IMG/VR virus record: IMGVR_UViG_3300027851_000044
Span: 1 to 47,401 of that record
Strand: one strand, 5' to 3'
DNA from: a virus
DNA: 47,401 nucleotides
A program made the position numbers and the translations under genes. The notes below the pieces were generated by a model that saw only the letters and a list, made by a program, of their open reading frames with translations, was not told the DNA's origin and made no database searches. Shown here one piece after another: positions 38,848-46,874 of the stretch (the stretch's first letter is position 1; every line of letters begins with the position of its first letter).

Positions 38848-39372
38848 TTACTTAAACACACTGACCAGCCGATTTCCAAGGACCATCCGAAATCTGCCGT
38901 TGTCCAGGTGCGCGTATTTCTCGATGAGGGCCTCGGCAGGGGTTCCGAGCGGTTCTGCCGCTAGTTTTGCGATTTCTTCTCGGCTCGTGGCTCCGGCCAG
39001 CAGCTCCCGGACCTTGACCCTGGCCTCGCCTGCCGTTCCCGTGGCCGTTCCTTCGCTTCTCCGGGGTGCCCCCGGCCTTTTGGTCGTGGTCCTCGGCTCG
39101 TACAAGGGCGGGGCCTCGGAGGCCTTCTCCAGGGCTATTGCAATTTTGTTTTCGATGGCCTCGGTCGTGGGAAGGATTCTACCGTCCTCGGAGGCCATGA
39201 CCAAATCCTCTCCAGCCAGAGACACAGGGCAAAATTCGTTGTGAAATACCAGAATGGTTTCGCCATCGTCGTTCCGCAATTGGTACTGGCGTGTTTTGTT
39301 GTCCCAGCCGACCAAATCCCAGATCCCTGGTCGGTTAAACACATGACATTCGCGCTTGGTTAACTTGTCCAT
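38848..39372 (-). CDS. Early-module protein of unknown function
   Basis: A 174-residue protein from ATG 39372 with AGGAGA upstream. N-terminal half: KLTKRECHVFNRPGIWDLVG, YQLRNDDGETILVFHNEFCP. A Thr/Gly/Ala/Pro-rich linker at about residues 100-120 leads to a helical C-terminus (ATSREEIAKLAAEPLGTPAE, then FRMVLGNRLVSVFK). The second half could be a small DNA- or protein-binding helical domain. No family recognised. Confidence 0.65.
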   Translation of the reverse strand: MDKLTKRECHVFNRPGIWDLVGWDNKTRQYQLRNDDGETILVFHNEFCPVSLAGEDLVMASEDGRILPTTEAIENKIAIALEKASEAPPLYEPRTTTKRPGAPRRSEGTATGTAGEARVKVRELLAGATSREEIAKLAAEPLGTPAEALIEKYAHLDNGRFRMVLGNRLVSVFK

Positions 39373-39391
39373 GGTCCTGTCTCCTAAATAG

Positions 39392-39407
39392 GGGGCCTTT
39401 CGGCCCC
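39392..39407 (-). promoter_or_regulatory. GGGGCC-GAAA-GGCCCC hairpin, copy 1
   Basis: A perfect 6-bp stem with a GNRA-type GAAA loop on the minus strand, between the 39416-39640 gene and the ribosome site of the 38848-39372 gene. No U-run follows, so a terminator is uncertain; mRNA protection or processing is an alternative. Confidence 0.6.
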
Positions 39408-39415
39408 GGTTGAAT

Positions 39416-39640
39416 TTAAAAGCCCCGCTGGGCCAGGAATTTGTTTGCGTCGAGCGAAACCGAAAAGCTGCTGCTGATTGTCCGGCCTTTCCGCAATGCG
39501 CCCATTTTGCCGACCCAGTAAACGCTGCCGCTGGGCACGGTGAATTTGCGGTACTTCCGGGAGCCGCTGTCCTGCTCAACCCCGCCTTTTGCCAGTAAAA
39601 ATGCTACCATTCTCTCGTGTACTGTTGGTTGCTTTGCCAT
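39416..39640 (-). CDS. Small basic protein of unknown function
   Basis: A 74-residue protein (HERMVAFLLAKGGVEQDSGS; KYRKFTVPSGSVYWVGKMGA; FSVSLDANKFLAQRGF). GAGAGGAA lies before ATG 39640. Basic with a beta-rich centre, so nucleic-acid binding is possible. No family recognised. Confidence 0.65.
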   Translation of the reverse strand: MAKQPTVHERMVAFLLAKGGVEQDSGSRKYRKFTVPSGSVYWVGKMGALRKGRTISSSFSVSLDANKFLAQRGF

Positions 39641-39652
39641 GGTCCGTTCCTC

Positions 39653-39739
39653 TCAGTGGATGGCTTGTGCCAGTTTGATGATTTCAATCAAAAAAACGAT
39701 CGTCGGGATTCCTGCTGCCGTTAGAATGAAGTATTTCAT
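39653..39739 (-). CDS. 28-residue membrane peptide
   Basis: ATG 39739 has AGGAGA at ideal spacing. The product is almost entirely one hydrophobic segment (YFILTAAGIPTIVFLIEIIK). It fits between two genes and follows the second GGGGCC hairpin. Too short for a proven call, but the start signal is strong. Confidence 0.45.
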   Translation of the reverse strand: MKYFILTAAGIPTIVFLIEIIKLAQAIH

Positions 39740-39754
39740 GATGTTTCTCCTGGC

Positions 39755-39770
39755 GGGGCCTTTCGGCCCC
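39755..39770 (-). promoter_or_regulatory. GGGGCC-GAAA-GGCCCC hairpin, copy 2
   Basis: Same hairpin as at 39392-39407, with similar flanking bases, immediately upstream of the AGGAGA site of the 28-residue peptide. The repeated setting (hairpin then Shine-Dalgarno site) points to a common post-transcriptional role. Confidence 0.6.
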
Positions 39771-39780
39771 GGTTAAAATT

Positions 39781-40086
39781 TTAGCACATCAAATCATATG
39801 AACGATTGCCTGGCTTCGGTCCCTGAAACGTCTGATTCCAAGTCGGTTTATGGTCGATGATACATACGGCAATAATTCCAAAAGGTTTTTTACCAACATT
39901 CTGCGGATCAAAAGCCCCGGAGCCAGATTCGAGAAAAGCCATTCCGGAGTAGTAGCCGTTATAAGTGACGAGGCCGTTATTTCTAAAGTTAATATCACTT
40001 ACCTGGGCGATCCGGGTATCATAGCCAGATTTCGATTTATGGGTGATGAGGAGGATGTCTCCGATGTTAAAGTCTTGAAATTTCAT
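39781..40086 (-). CDS. Early-module protein of unknown function
   Basis: A 101-residue protein from ATG 40086 with AAAGGAGA and an ACCACCACC box upstream. Pattern: KFQDFNIGDILLITHKSKSG, then NNGLVTYNGYYSGMAFLESG and a beta-rich GIIAVCIIDHKPTW. Possibly a small barrel. No family recognised. Confidence 0.65.
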   Translation of the reverse strand: MKFQDFNIGDILLITHKSKSGYDTRIAQVSDINFRNNGLVTYNGYYSGMAFLESGSGAFDPQNVGKKPFGIIAVCIIDHKPTWNQTFQGPKPGNRSYDLMC

Positions 40087-40174
40087 GGTGTTTCTCCTTT
40101 GGTGGTGGTTGGTGGTCCTGGTCCAAATACCAGATCAAGGAATCCGTCCGAATTGGCCCGGATCCCTGAATCCG

Positions 40175-40882
40175 CTATTTCTGGCCTTCTGCCCGGATTT
40201 GTGCTGCCCGGAGGATGTTTCCGCAGTTCATCCGGACCATGCCGTTGTTGCGGTCTGCGTATCGCTGGGTCAGGAAAAACCGGAGGTTGTTCTCGCACCA
40301 TGACCCGCCGACGATCGCTTTTCTGAAAGCTTTCACGAACGATTTCGACATGGTCTCGATGCCCAGCCTGACCAGCTCAACCGCTGTTACGTCGATGGCT
40401 TCGGCTGCCGTTAAACCCCGGAGAAGGTCCGCTGTCCCATCTCCGATGTCCAGCGTGTCGTGGCCGGAGGGCGTGACTCCCAAACCCCGAAAATAGTGGC
40501 TGAGATCGGCTTTGATCCGAACTTTGACCCAAGCCCCGCATTTCGGGCACTGGATCGAGAGATTGAGACGTTTCGGAGTCCAAACGTGCTCGCATTCCGG
40601 GCAGAAAACCTCGATCTGGTCGTCGTTGGCCCAGGAACGCTCGATGGCCTGAGAGGGTTCGACTTCCGGCGAGGGAGCGAGGGCCTGTTTCTCGGCCTCC
40701 AGCGTTTCAGCAATGGCCTCGTGCATCGGCAGCAGGACGCATTTGCCGGAGCGGGCTTTCGTGGTGGATTTGTCCGGAAATTCAAGCGTGAGCCATCCGG
40801 CCTTGGCGGAGAGAACGAGGGCGATCTGGCCATCAACGGAAACGTGGCTGCCTGCAACGATGGTGGTGGTCTGGTTCTTCAT
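40175..40882 (-). CDS. Protein with central zinc ribbon, early module
   Basis: A 235-residue protein with AGGAGA before ATG 40882. The N-terminal ~55 residues are a small beta domain (GSHVSVDGQIALVLSAKAGW). A charged helix follows, then a CxxC ribbon (VFCPECEHVWTPKR; SIQCPKCGAWVKV) near residues 93-120, and a C-terminal helical domain (LTAAEAIDVTAVELVRLGIE; AFRKAIVGGSWCENN). Nucleic-acid binding is likely. No family recognised. Confidence 0.68.
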   Translation of the reverse strand: MKNQTTTIVAGSHVSVDGQIALVLSAKAGWLTLEFPDKSTTKARSGKCVLLPMHEAIAETLEAEKQALAPSPEVEPSQAIERSWANDDQIEVFCPECEHVWTPKRLNLSIQCPKCGAWVKVRIKADLSHYFRGLGVTPSGHDTLDIGDGTADLLRGLTAAEAIDVTAVELVRLGIETMSKSFVKAFRKAIVGGSWCENNLRFFLTQRYADRNNGMVRMNCGNILRAAQIRAEGQK

Positions 40883-40936
40883 GGTGGTTCTCCTGTGGTT
40901 TGGTTGAGGGAGGCTCGGAGGCCTCCCGTTTGGGCT

Positions 40937-41200
40937 TCAGATGCTTTTCATGGTTTTTTTCTTCTGGACCCAGCAAAAATGGGCAAGCTCAAAATTCGCG
41001 TTGAAGTCAAGAGACTTGAGCGCCCACAAAAGCTGTTTTGATTTGCGTGTTCTTTGTTTGTTGTCTCCAAAGGCAACTTGTGAGGCTTGTTCAATTGTCC
41101 GCGTTTCCCATTCTCGGTGGTCTTCGTTCATTGTTGGTTGAGGGAGACTTTTCCAGGCTTTTGCGAAAGCTCGTTCTTCTGCTGGAGTGCGGTTCTTCAT
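40937..41200 (-). CDS. First gene of the leftward arm, basic helical protein
   Basis: An 87-residue protein with AGGAGA before ATG 41200, whose first residues (KNR) and leader resemble those of the 40882 gene. Pattern: PAEERAFAKAWKSLPQPTMN, then a basic central stretch (NKQRTRKSKQLLWALKSLDF). As the first gene out of the control region it may be a very early regulator. No family recognised. Confidence 0.62.
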   Translation of the reverse strand: MKNRTPAEERAFAKAWKSLPQPTMNEDHREWETRTIEQASQVAFGDNKQRTRKSKQLLWALKSLDFNANFELAHFCWVQKKKTMKSI

Positions 41201-41420
41201 GGTGGTTCTCCTGTTGGTTTTCGGGCCTGTGTGCGGCCTTGCCCCCGGTGCCGCCCTGGCCCCGGTCCTGTGCTGCCCTTCCCTTTTTTTGTTGCAAGCC
41301 CCGTGCCACGACGGCGTCTCTTCGTGGTGCTCCCTGTTGTGTGCCCTTTTGTCCGCACCACCACCGGTTGTGGTGTCTTTTGTCCCTCCCTGTGTACCAC
41401 AGCGTGGTGTTTTTCTGCCG

Positions 41421-41460
41421 TTTCACCTTGTTTCACCTTGTTCCACCTTGTTTCACCTTG
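41421..41460. repeat. Four tandem 10-bp repeats (iteron-like)
   Basis: TTTCACCTTG occurs at 41421, 41431 and 41451, with the variant TTCCACCTTG at 41441; TTCCGTTCCG follows. The 10-bp period equals about one helix turn, as expected for initiator-binding iterons. Confidence 0.75.
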
Positions 41461-41683
41461 TTCCGTTCCGTTCCATACCACGCCGTGGGATACCCAGGGG
41501 GGGCACCCCCCACCCCCCGTTTCGAGGCCGGGGGGCCTTTACCCTAGAAGCGTTTTCCTCCAATAAATAATTTAGTCCTTTCGCCTATTCCATTGGTCCT
41601 TGGGCCTAACACACCCCCACCGTCCCCAGTGTTGGTGTTTGGCACAGTCTGCCGTTCCCCTTTTCGTATTTTACACGAGGAAC

Positions 41684-41713
41684 TTGACAAACCCCCTGCT
41701 GCTATGTTATAAT
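41684..41713 (+). promoter_or_regulatory. Sigma-70-type promoter of the late arm
   Basis: TTGACA (41684-41689), an 18-base spacer and TATAAT (41708-41713), followed by GAAAG. It fires into the terminase gene at 41739. The perfect hexamers and shared GAAAG suffix match two of the leftward promoters. Confidence 0.78.
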
Positions 41714-41738
41714 GAAAGAAAAAGGACGAATTGCCAAT

Positions 41739-42215
41739 ATGAGCACGATCAACATCAGGGAATTAGAACTCGTTTACCGCAATGCTGAAACCCAGGAGGA
41801 GCTCGATCTCGCCCTGCAGTTTCACGGCATTGCATATGGCGAGTTGTCTGCCCTGGCCACTGATCGCGGTTGGCAGTCCAGCCCCATTGCCGTAAAAAAT
41901 CTCGCCGCCCAAATCGATTCTTTCGACCCCACCGTTGAGGCCGACGACAAATTCATTGAGAGCTCAAACAAAGCTTCCATTCGCCGCCTCCACTCCCTGC
42001 TGGAATTCACCGTTACCAAATTTCACCTTGAAGCCAGGGATATGTCTATCGCCGCCATGGCCGATACCCTGGATGTCCTCGTTAAGATCCGAGAAAAACT
42101 CACAAAACTTGAACTGCCGCTTTACGGGTTAAGTACCATGGAACCCGTGGTCGTTGCAAATCCGATCCACGTATTCTTGGATACCGAGGCAGACGATGAA
42201 TGTAAATCTGTCTAA
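41739..42215 (+). CDS. Probable terminase small subunit
   Basis: A 158-residue helical protein directly before the large terminase, the usual place of the DNA-recognition subunit. ATG 41739 was chosen because the longer frame would start inside the promoter; AAGGACG is the ribosome site. N-terminal helices (NIRELELVYRNAETQEELDL) and ALATDRGWQSSPIAVKNLA could form the DNA-binding part; later helices would oligomerise. Sequence similarity to known small subunits is not obvious. Confidence 0.65.
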   Translation: MSTINIRELELVYRNAETQEELDLALQFHGIAYGELSALATDRGWQSSPIAVKNLAAQIDSFDPTVEADDKFIESSNKASIRRLHSLLEFTVTKFHLEARDMSIAAMADTLDVLVKIREKLTKLELPLYGLSTMEPVVVANPIHVFLDTEADDECKSV

Positions 42216-43452
42216 GCCACAATCCAAAGTATACACGTCACAGTCCAAGTTTGTGGGTTGTGCTGCCGGTCTCGGGTCTGGAAAGACTTTTACAATAGCT
42301 TTGAAGATGCTGGATACCTTCTTCAGGTATAAAGGCTGCAACCTCGCCTATTCAGCACCAACGTACGGATTGATCAGGGACATTATCTACCCCCTGCTGG
42401 AAGAGTTCTTAATTTCTGCCAACATGCGGTATACCCTTAATAAGGCCGATGCTCAATTATCGGTGCCGGGGTATGGGAAAATCTTCTTTCGGTCCATGAC
42501 CAAACCCGAAACGATCATTGGTTTCTCGATCCTGGACGCATTCCTGGACGAGCTGGATGTAATCCCGGAGGCCCAGGCAGAGGTGGTTATAGATAAATTC
42601 TTGGCCCGGATAAGGCAGAAGATACCGAATAAGCGAAACCAAATATACGCAATATCGTCCCCGGAAGGTTTCAAGTATATGTACAATAATTTCGAAAAGA
42701 ACCCAATTGCCGGTTCAGAACTCATTCGGATGAGTACATATTCCAATCAAGCCAATTTGCCGGACGATTACATCTCCTCGATGGTTGCCAAATACCCACA
42801 ATCCATGATTGACGCCTATTTGCTGGGGAAATTTGTCAACATCGCTGCCAATGAGGTATGGAAAGACTTTGACAGAAAATTGAATAATTCCACGGAAGAG
42901 GTAAGGAGTGGCGAAACTTTGCACGTGGGATTCGATTTTAATGTCGGACGGGGTTGTGCCGTACCATATGTTGAACGAGAACTTGGCGGAGAACCCACCC
43001 TCCATGCCGTCAACGAATTCCACGCATCAGCAGATACCCCAGAATCCATCGCCAGGGTCAGAACCACTTACCCCAATCACCCAATCATTGCTTATCCTGA
43101 CGCCACTGGAAAAGCCAAGAAATCTGTGGACGCTACCAAGTCTGATATTTCATTGTTAAAAGCAGCCGGTTTCCTGGTAAAGAAAAATAGCAAGAATCCA
43201 TCGATCAAGGATAGAGTAACCGCCTCCAACGCCGCTTTTTGCAATGGCAATGGTTTTAGGCGGGTTTTCGTGAATGTCAACAAATGCCCCCTGTTAACTG
43301 AGGCCCTGGAACACCAAACTTACGACGACACGGGCCTGCCGGTAAAAGATGGCAAAATTGACGATATTGTTGACGCCGGAACTTACCCGATAGTATATCG
43401 TTTCCCGATCAGGGGTGGACGTCCCGGAATAGTTGAATTGGAAGGCGTATGA
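42196..43452 (+). CDS. terL: Terminase large subunit
   Basis: A 418-residue packaging motor. The ATPase has Walker A AAGLGSGKTFTIALK and Walker B SILDAFLDELD; the nuclease part has VGFDFNVGRGCAV, AYPDATGKAK and KIDDIVDAGTYPIVYR, carrying the acidic metal ligands. ATG 42196 follows the family start (SKPQSKVYTSQSKFVGCAAG). It overlaps the small subunit by 20 bases and the next gene by ATGA. Packaging type (headful or site-specific) cannot be read from this alone. Confidence 0.93.
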   Translation: MNVNLSKPQSKVYTSQSKFVGCAAGLGSGKTFTIALKMLDTFFRYKGCNLAYSAPTYGLIRDIIYPLLEEFLISANMRYTLNKADAQLSVPGYGKIFFRSMTKPETIIGFSILDAFLDELDVIPEAQAEVVIDKFLARIRQKIPNKRNQIYAISSPEGFKYMYNNFEKNPIAGSELIRMSTYSNQANLPDDYISSMVAKYPQSMIDAYLLGKFVNIAANEVWKDFDRKLNNSTEEVRSGETLHVGFDFNVGRGCAVPYVERELGGEPTLHAVNEFHASADTPESIARVRTTYPNHPIIAYPDATGKAKKSVDATKSDISLLKAAGFLVKKNSKNPSIKDRVTASNAAFCNGNGFRRVFVNVNKCPLLTEALEHQTYDDTGLPVKDGKIDDIVDAGTYPIVYRFPIRGGRPGIVELEGV

Positions 43453-43631
43453 CGAAGTGTTTTTCTGTGCCTATTGATGGCAAACCAGTAAAAATGACCA
43501 TGGAACAGGGGAAGCAGCTATACACATGCTTGGACCGATTATTTAAACACGAGCCAATGGCAAAATGTACTGAGTGCAAGTCTGTGCCCCTGTGCAATAT
43601 ATGTTCCTTGGAGGCCACAAAATGCCAGTAG
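43449..43631 (+). CDS. Small Cys-containing protein between terminase and portal
   Basis: A 60-residue protein coupled by ATGA to terminase. Ends with AKCTECKSVPLCNICSLEAT plus a final Cys, which could hold one zinc ion. It overlaps the portal start by ten bases. Role unknown. Confidence 0.6.
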   Translation: MTKCFSVPIDGKPVKMTMEQGKQLYTCLDRLFKHEPMAKCTECKSVPLCNICSLEATKCQ

Positions 43632-45085
43632 ATACCAAACATAAAGACTATCTTGCGATGGTATCGGAGTGGGAGAAGATGACCCACTGCTGCGCATGTG
43701 AAAAAGTTGTTCATGCCCAGGGCGAGACGTATTTGTCACGGCTTTCCGGCATGTCTGACGATGCCTATGACGCATATAAAGCCCGCGCCGCCTTTGTAAT
43801 GTTCACCAAACGGACAATCGAGGCTTTTGTCGGCATGGTCATGCGGAAACAGGTGGAGATCAACGGTTTTGAGTCCACCAATGTAGACGGAAAGGGCAAC
43901 GACCTCAATCACTATGTTGGTAGCCTGCTCAAGCATTTCCTAATGTATGGCCGTTGCGGCACCCTGGTAGACCTTCCGGAAGTAACGGAAGTTATCACTG
44001 TGGCCGATGAAATTAGCAAAAATGTTTTTCCCCGCCTGCTGTTCTACGGTGTAAACGACGTCATCAATTGGCGGACCTCAGTAATTAACAATATAGAAGT
44101 TTTATCGATGGTAGTTCTGCGGGAAAAGATCGCCAAACCCAATACGGATGAATTTGATACTGAGGAAGAATACCAGTATCGGGTTCTGGATCTGGTGGAC
44201 GGTTTATACCGGCAGCGTCTGTTTGATAAAGACAGCAACGTAATCACGGAGGTCTACCCGAAACACAGCAGTGAGCCGCTACAGTTTATCCCGTTTAAAA
44301 TCCATGGCGGCATAACTGTCGAATACCCCCCGCTGCTGTCGGTGGCCGATCAAAACATTCATCATTACCAGCAGGATGCCGACTATAAACATGGCTTGCA
44401 TTACGTGGCGCTGCCGACCCCTTGGATTACGGGTATGAGCAAGGATGACCCAAACTCCCCGCGATCGATCGGACCCACAACATTGTGGTTTCTGGACGAT
44501 GGATGCACCTGTGGTATGCTGGAATTTACCGGAGCTGGTCTGATGCAGATTGCAAAGGCCATGGAGACTACGGTGGAAACCATAGTAATCCTGGCTAGCC
44601 GCATTTTGGCCCCGGAAAAATCGTCCAATGACGAATCCGCCCTTGCTGCCGCCATTCGTTCCAACGCCGAAACCTCGTCACTGGCCGGGATAGTTTCTGC
44701 TCTATCGAAAGAGATTACGGAAATGATCCGGATAGTGTCCTGGTGGAGCAATAAAGACCCGGAAAAGGTTAAAATTAACATCAATTCTGACTTCATGCCA
44801 GCAGTCCTTACTGGTTCAGACATGCTGTCATACGTCACTGCTTGGATTAAGGGGGCAATATCTTATGAGACATTGTTTGATACTCTTAAGAGCGGGGATG
44901 TTGTGGCTGGTGATCGAATTATTGATGACGAAATTAAGGCAATTTCCGAAGAGCAGAAAAAACGCCTTGCGGACGAAGTAGCGAAGACGGAGAAAATAAA
45001 AAAGGCGGAAGGGGAAACCGAAGAAGACCCGGATCTTCCAAAAGCCGAGGATGCAGAACCAAAGTTAGATCGTCGTATCTCGTAG
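43622..45085 (+). CDS. Portal protein, DUF4055-type
   Basis: A 487-residue protein starting at ATG 43622 with GGAGG upstream. The N-terminal pattern (DDAYDAYKARAAFVMFTKRT, then EAFVGMVMRKQVEING) fits the DUF4055 phage portal family. LEFTGAGLMQIAKAMETT-like residues and a long helix (SSNDESALAAAIRSNAETSS) mark the later domains, and a charged C-terminal tail (KKAEGETEEDPDLPKAEDAE) ends the chain. It should form the dodecameric DNA gate of the head. Confidence 0.87.
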   Translation: MPVDTKHKDYLAMVSEWEKMTHCCACEKVVHAQGETYLSRLSGMSDDAYDAYKARAAFVMFTKRTIEAFVGMVMRKQVEINGFESTNVDGKGNDLNHYVGSLLKHFLMYGRCGTLVDLPEVTEVITVADEISKNVFPRLLFYGVNDVINWRTSVINNIEVLSMVVLREKIAKPNTDEFDTEEEYQYRVLDLVDGLYRQRLFDKDSNVITEVYPKHSSEPLQFIPFKIHGGITVEYPPLLSVADQNIHHYQQDADYKHGLHYVALPTPWITGMSKDDPNSPRSIGPTTLWFLDDGCTCGMLEFTGAGLMQIAKAMETTVETIVILASRILAPEKSSNDESALAAAIRSNAETSSLAGIVSALSKEITEMIRIVSWWSNKDPEKVKININSDFMPAVLTGSDMLSYVTAWIKGAISYETLFDTLKSGDVVAGDRIIDDEIKAISEEQKKRLADEVAKTEKIKKAEGETEEDPDLPKAEDAEPKLDRRIS

Positions 45086-45089
45086 TACA

Positions 45090-45099
45090 CAACCACCAC
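45090..45099 (+). promoter_or_regulatory. CAACCACCAC box upstream of the scaffold gene
   Basis: An exact copy of the 10-base box also found at 8001-8010 and, on the minus strand, 22881-22890. It lies a few bases before the ribosome site (CGGAG, 45101-45105) of the scaffold gene. Function unknown. Confidence 0.55.
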
Positions 45100-45113
45100 A
45101 ACGGAGAAAAATC

Positions 45114-45773
45114 ATGGATGAAGCAGAAATTCAAAAAAAGATCGATGAGGCCACCAAAGGGCTCAAGGATAAAAATACTGAGCTCATAGGGAAATTGAAG
45201 AAGGCCGGAGAGATAGTTGATAAGGTCAAAGACCTAGATATCGACTCTCTGCTGGCTGCCAAAACTGAGCTAGAAACTTTGAAAAGTAAAAGTGACGAGG
45301 AAAAGGGCGAGTATAAGAAGTTGTACGAAACCCTGAAAGCTGAAAAAGACACTGTGGTTGCTGACCTGACCGGCAAAATCAAGGATAAGGAAAGCAAAAT
45401 CACCACAATGGTCAAGAAAAATTCAGTCGTGGCTGCTATCATTGAGAACAAGTTATCGATCCCTGGTCCCTTGATGAATATCGCCGTAGACAACATCATG
45501 GCGGATGTGGCAGTAGACGATACCGGCAATGCCAAAGTTGGCGACAAAACAGTAAACGATTTTGTAAAGGAATGGGCAACGTCGGATATTGGTAAGCATT
45601 TCGTGGCTTCCGGAAATTCTGGTGGTGGCGCAAATGGTGGCGCGGGCGAAAGTGAATCGTCTTGGGCGAAATTCTTCGATAAGAAATCCCCGCATTACAA
45701 TCTTACTGAGCAGGCAAAGCTTGCCAAAACGAACATTGATCTTTACAACAGGCTAAAGCAGAAACAAATTTGA
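45114..45773 (+). CDS. Capsid scaffolding protein
   Basis: A 219-residue, very charged helical protein, between portal and capsid. It begins EAEIQKKIDEATKGLKDKNT, and residues ~50-110 form a Lys/Glu coiled coil (TELETLKSKSDEEKGEYKKL). A Gly/Ser linker (GGGANGGAGESE) and a basic C-terminal helix (QAKLAKTNIDLYNRLKQKQ) follow, the usual capsid-contacting end of scaffolds. Not expected in the mature head. Confidence 0.85.
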   Translation: MDEAEIQKKIDEATKGLKDKNTELIGKLKKAGEIVDKVKDLDIDSLLAAKTELETLKSKSDEEKGEYKKLYETLKAEKDTVVADLTGKIKDKESKITTMVKKNSVVAAIIENKLSIPGPLMNIAVDNIMADVAVDDTGNAKVGDKTVNDFVKEWATSDIGKHFVASGNSGGGANGGAGESESSWAKFFDKKSPHYNLTEQAKLAKTNIDLYNRLKQKQI

Positions 45774-45839
45774 GAGAAAGCCGTTTAAGACGGTTGCCAA
45801 AGGCTATCTCGCCAAACACAAATTCAAGGAGTAAATAAA

Positions 45840-46850
45840 ATGGCAACTACCCAAATTACCGACGTATACGTTCCGTTGGTTTTTGACGCGGCAGTCGATG
45901 AGGCCGCAACCGAGAAAAACTTGTTCGTACAGTCCGGGGTAATGGTTGAAAACCCCGTGATCAGCAACATGGCTGCGATCGGCGGCAATATTGGCGAGAT
46001 GCCTTTCTTTGCCCCCCTGGCCACCACTGGTGAGCCGGATTACATTGACGACGACCCCACCCATACGGCAACCCCGGCCAATATCAGTGGCGCCAAGATG
46101 ATTTATCGTCGGGCCGATATGCACAAATCCTGGTCGACCATGGATCTGGCTCGCGAGCTGGCCCTAACTGATCCTCTGGCCGCTATCACCGCCAAAATCG
46201 GTGGTTGGTGGGCAACCCAGCGGCAGAAACGCGTAATTCAATCCGTAATGGGTCTGCTGGCCGACAACGTTGCCAATGACGCCGGTGATATGGTGAAAGA
46301 TGTGGCCACCGATGCGGTTCCGCCGATTCTGGCCGCTGATATGATTTCCGCTGATGTAGTTCTTGACGCTGCCCAGACCATGGGTGACGCTAAAAACGCT
46401 CTTGTGGCTATTGCGATGCATTCGGTGGTATATACCACTCTGCAGAAACTGAATCTCATCGATTATATTCCCAACGCCCGTGGCGAAGTGAATATCCCCA
46501 CTTATTTGGGTTATGTTGTTATTGTCGATGATGGCATGTCCGCTGTTGCCGGGGCCAATCGGGTTACATACACCTCGGTTCTGTTCGCTCGGGGCGCGAT
46601 TGAGTACGGTACTGGCAATGTTCTTCTGCCATCCGAGCTTGAGCGGGTTCCCAATGCCGGTTACGGCGGAGGCCAGGACATTCTCCACACTCGTAAGGCT
46701 GATATTATCCATCCTCACGGGTTCTCGTTCTTGTCGGCCAATGTCGCCGGTCAGTCCGCCACTCTGGCAGAACTTGCCCTTGCTGCCAACTGGAATCGTG
46801 TCATGGCTCGTAAGAATATCGGCATGGCCATTATTCAGACCAACGGCTAA
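45840..46850 (+). CDS. Major capsid protein
   Basis: A 336-residue HK97-fold-type coat protein. It starts TTQITDVYVPLVFDAAVDEA, then has the E-loop/spine region (MPFFAPLATTGEPDYIDDDP; YRRADMHKSWSTMDLAREL) and a conserved A-domain run (IAMHSVVYTTLQKLNLIDYI; TYLGYVVIVDDGMSA). AAGGAG lies eight bases before ATG 45840, and a strong terminator follows the gene, both fitting high expression. No cleavage site or N-terminal protease is apparent. Confidence 0.9.
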   Translation: MATTQITDVYVPLVFDAAVDEAATEKNLFVQSGVMVENPVISNMAAIGGNIGEMPFFAPLATTGEPDYIDDDPTHTATPANISGAKMIYRRADMHKSWSTMDLARELALTDPLAAITAKIGGWWATQRQKRVIQSVMGLLADNVANDAGDMVKDVATDAVPPILAADMISADVVLDAAQTMGDAKNALVAIAMHSVVYTTLQKLNLIDYIPNARGEVNIPTYLGYVVIVDDGMSAVAGANRVTYTSVLFARGAIEYGTGNVLLPSELERVPNAGYGGGQDILHTRKADIIHPHGFSFLSANVAGQSATLAELALAANWNRVMARKNIGMAIIQTNG

Positions 46851-46874
46851 TACCGATAAACCTTAAAACAGGAT

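Larger units (their letters stand above)
41201..41738. other. 538-bp divergent control region, candidate origin
   Basis: Lies between the leftward and rightward arms with no convincing gene. It contains several CCAC/GTGG palindromes (41306-41488), four 10-bp direct repeats (41421-41460), an AT-rich patch (41560-41575), a GCCTAACA word (about 41604) and the rightward promoter. Position, iterons and palindromes suit an origin or a switch between early and late transcription. Confidence 0.6.

Noticed and set aside
19914-41200. Lysogeny module
   Set aside because: No integrase, excisionase or att-like repeat seen; the HTH and BRO-N-type proteins alone do not show a temperate lifestyle.
41421-41460. 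CRISPR array
   Set aside because: Units are 10 bp with no spacers.
41187-41570. Long plus-strand open frames in the divergent region
   Set aside because: Several overlapping frames are open only because the strand is pyrimidine-rich; products are low-complexity Cys/Pro/Val strings with no ribosome sites.
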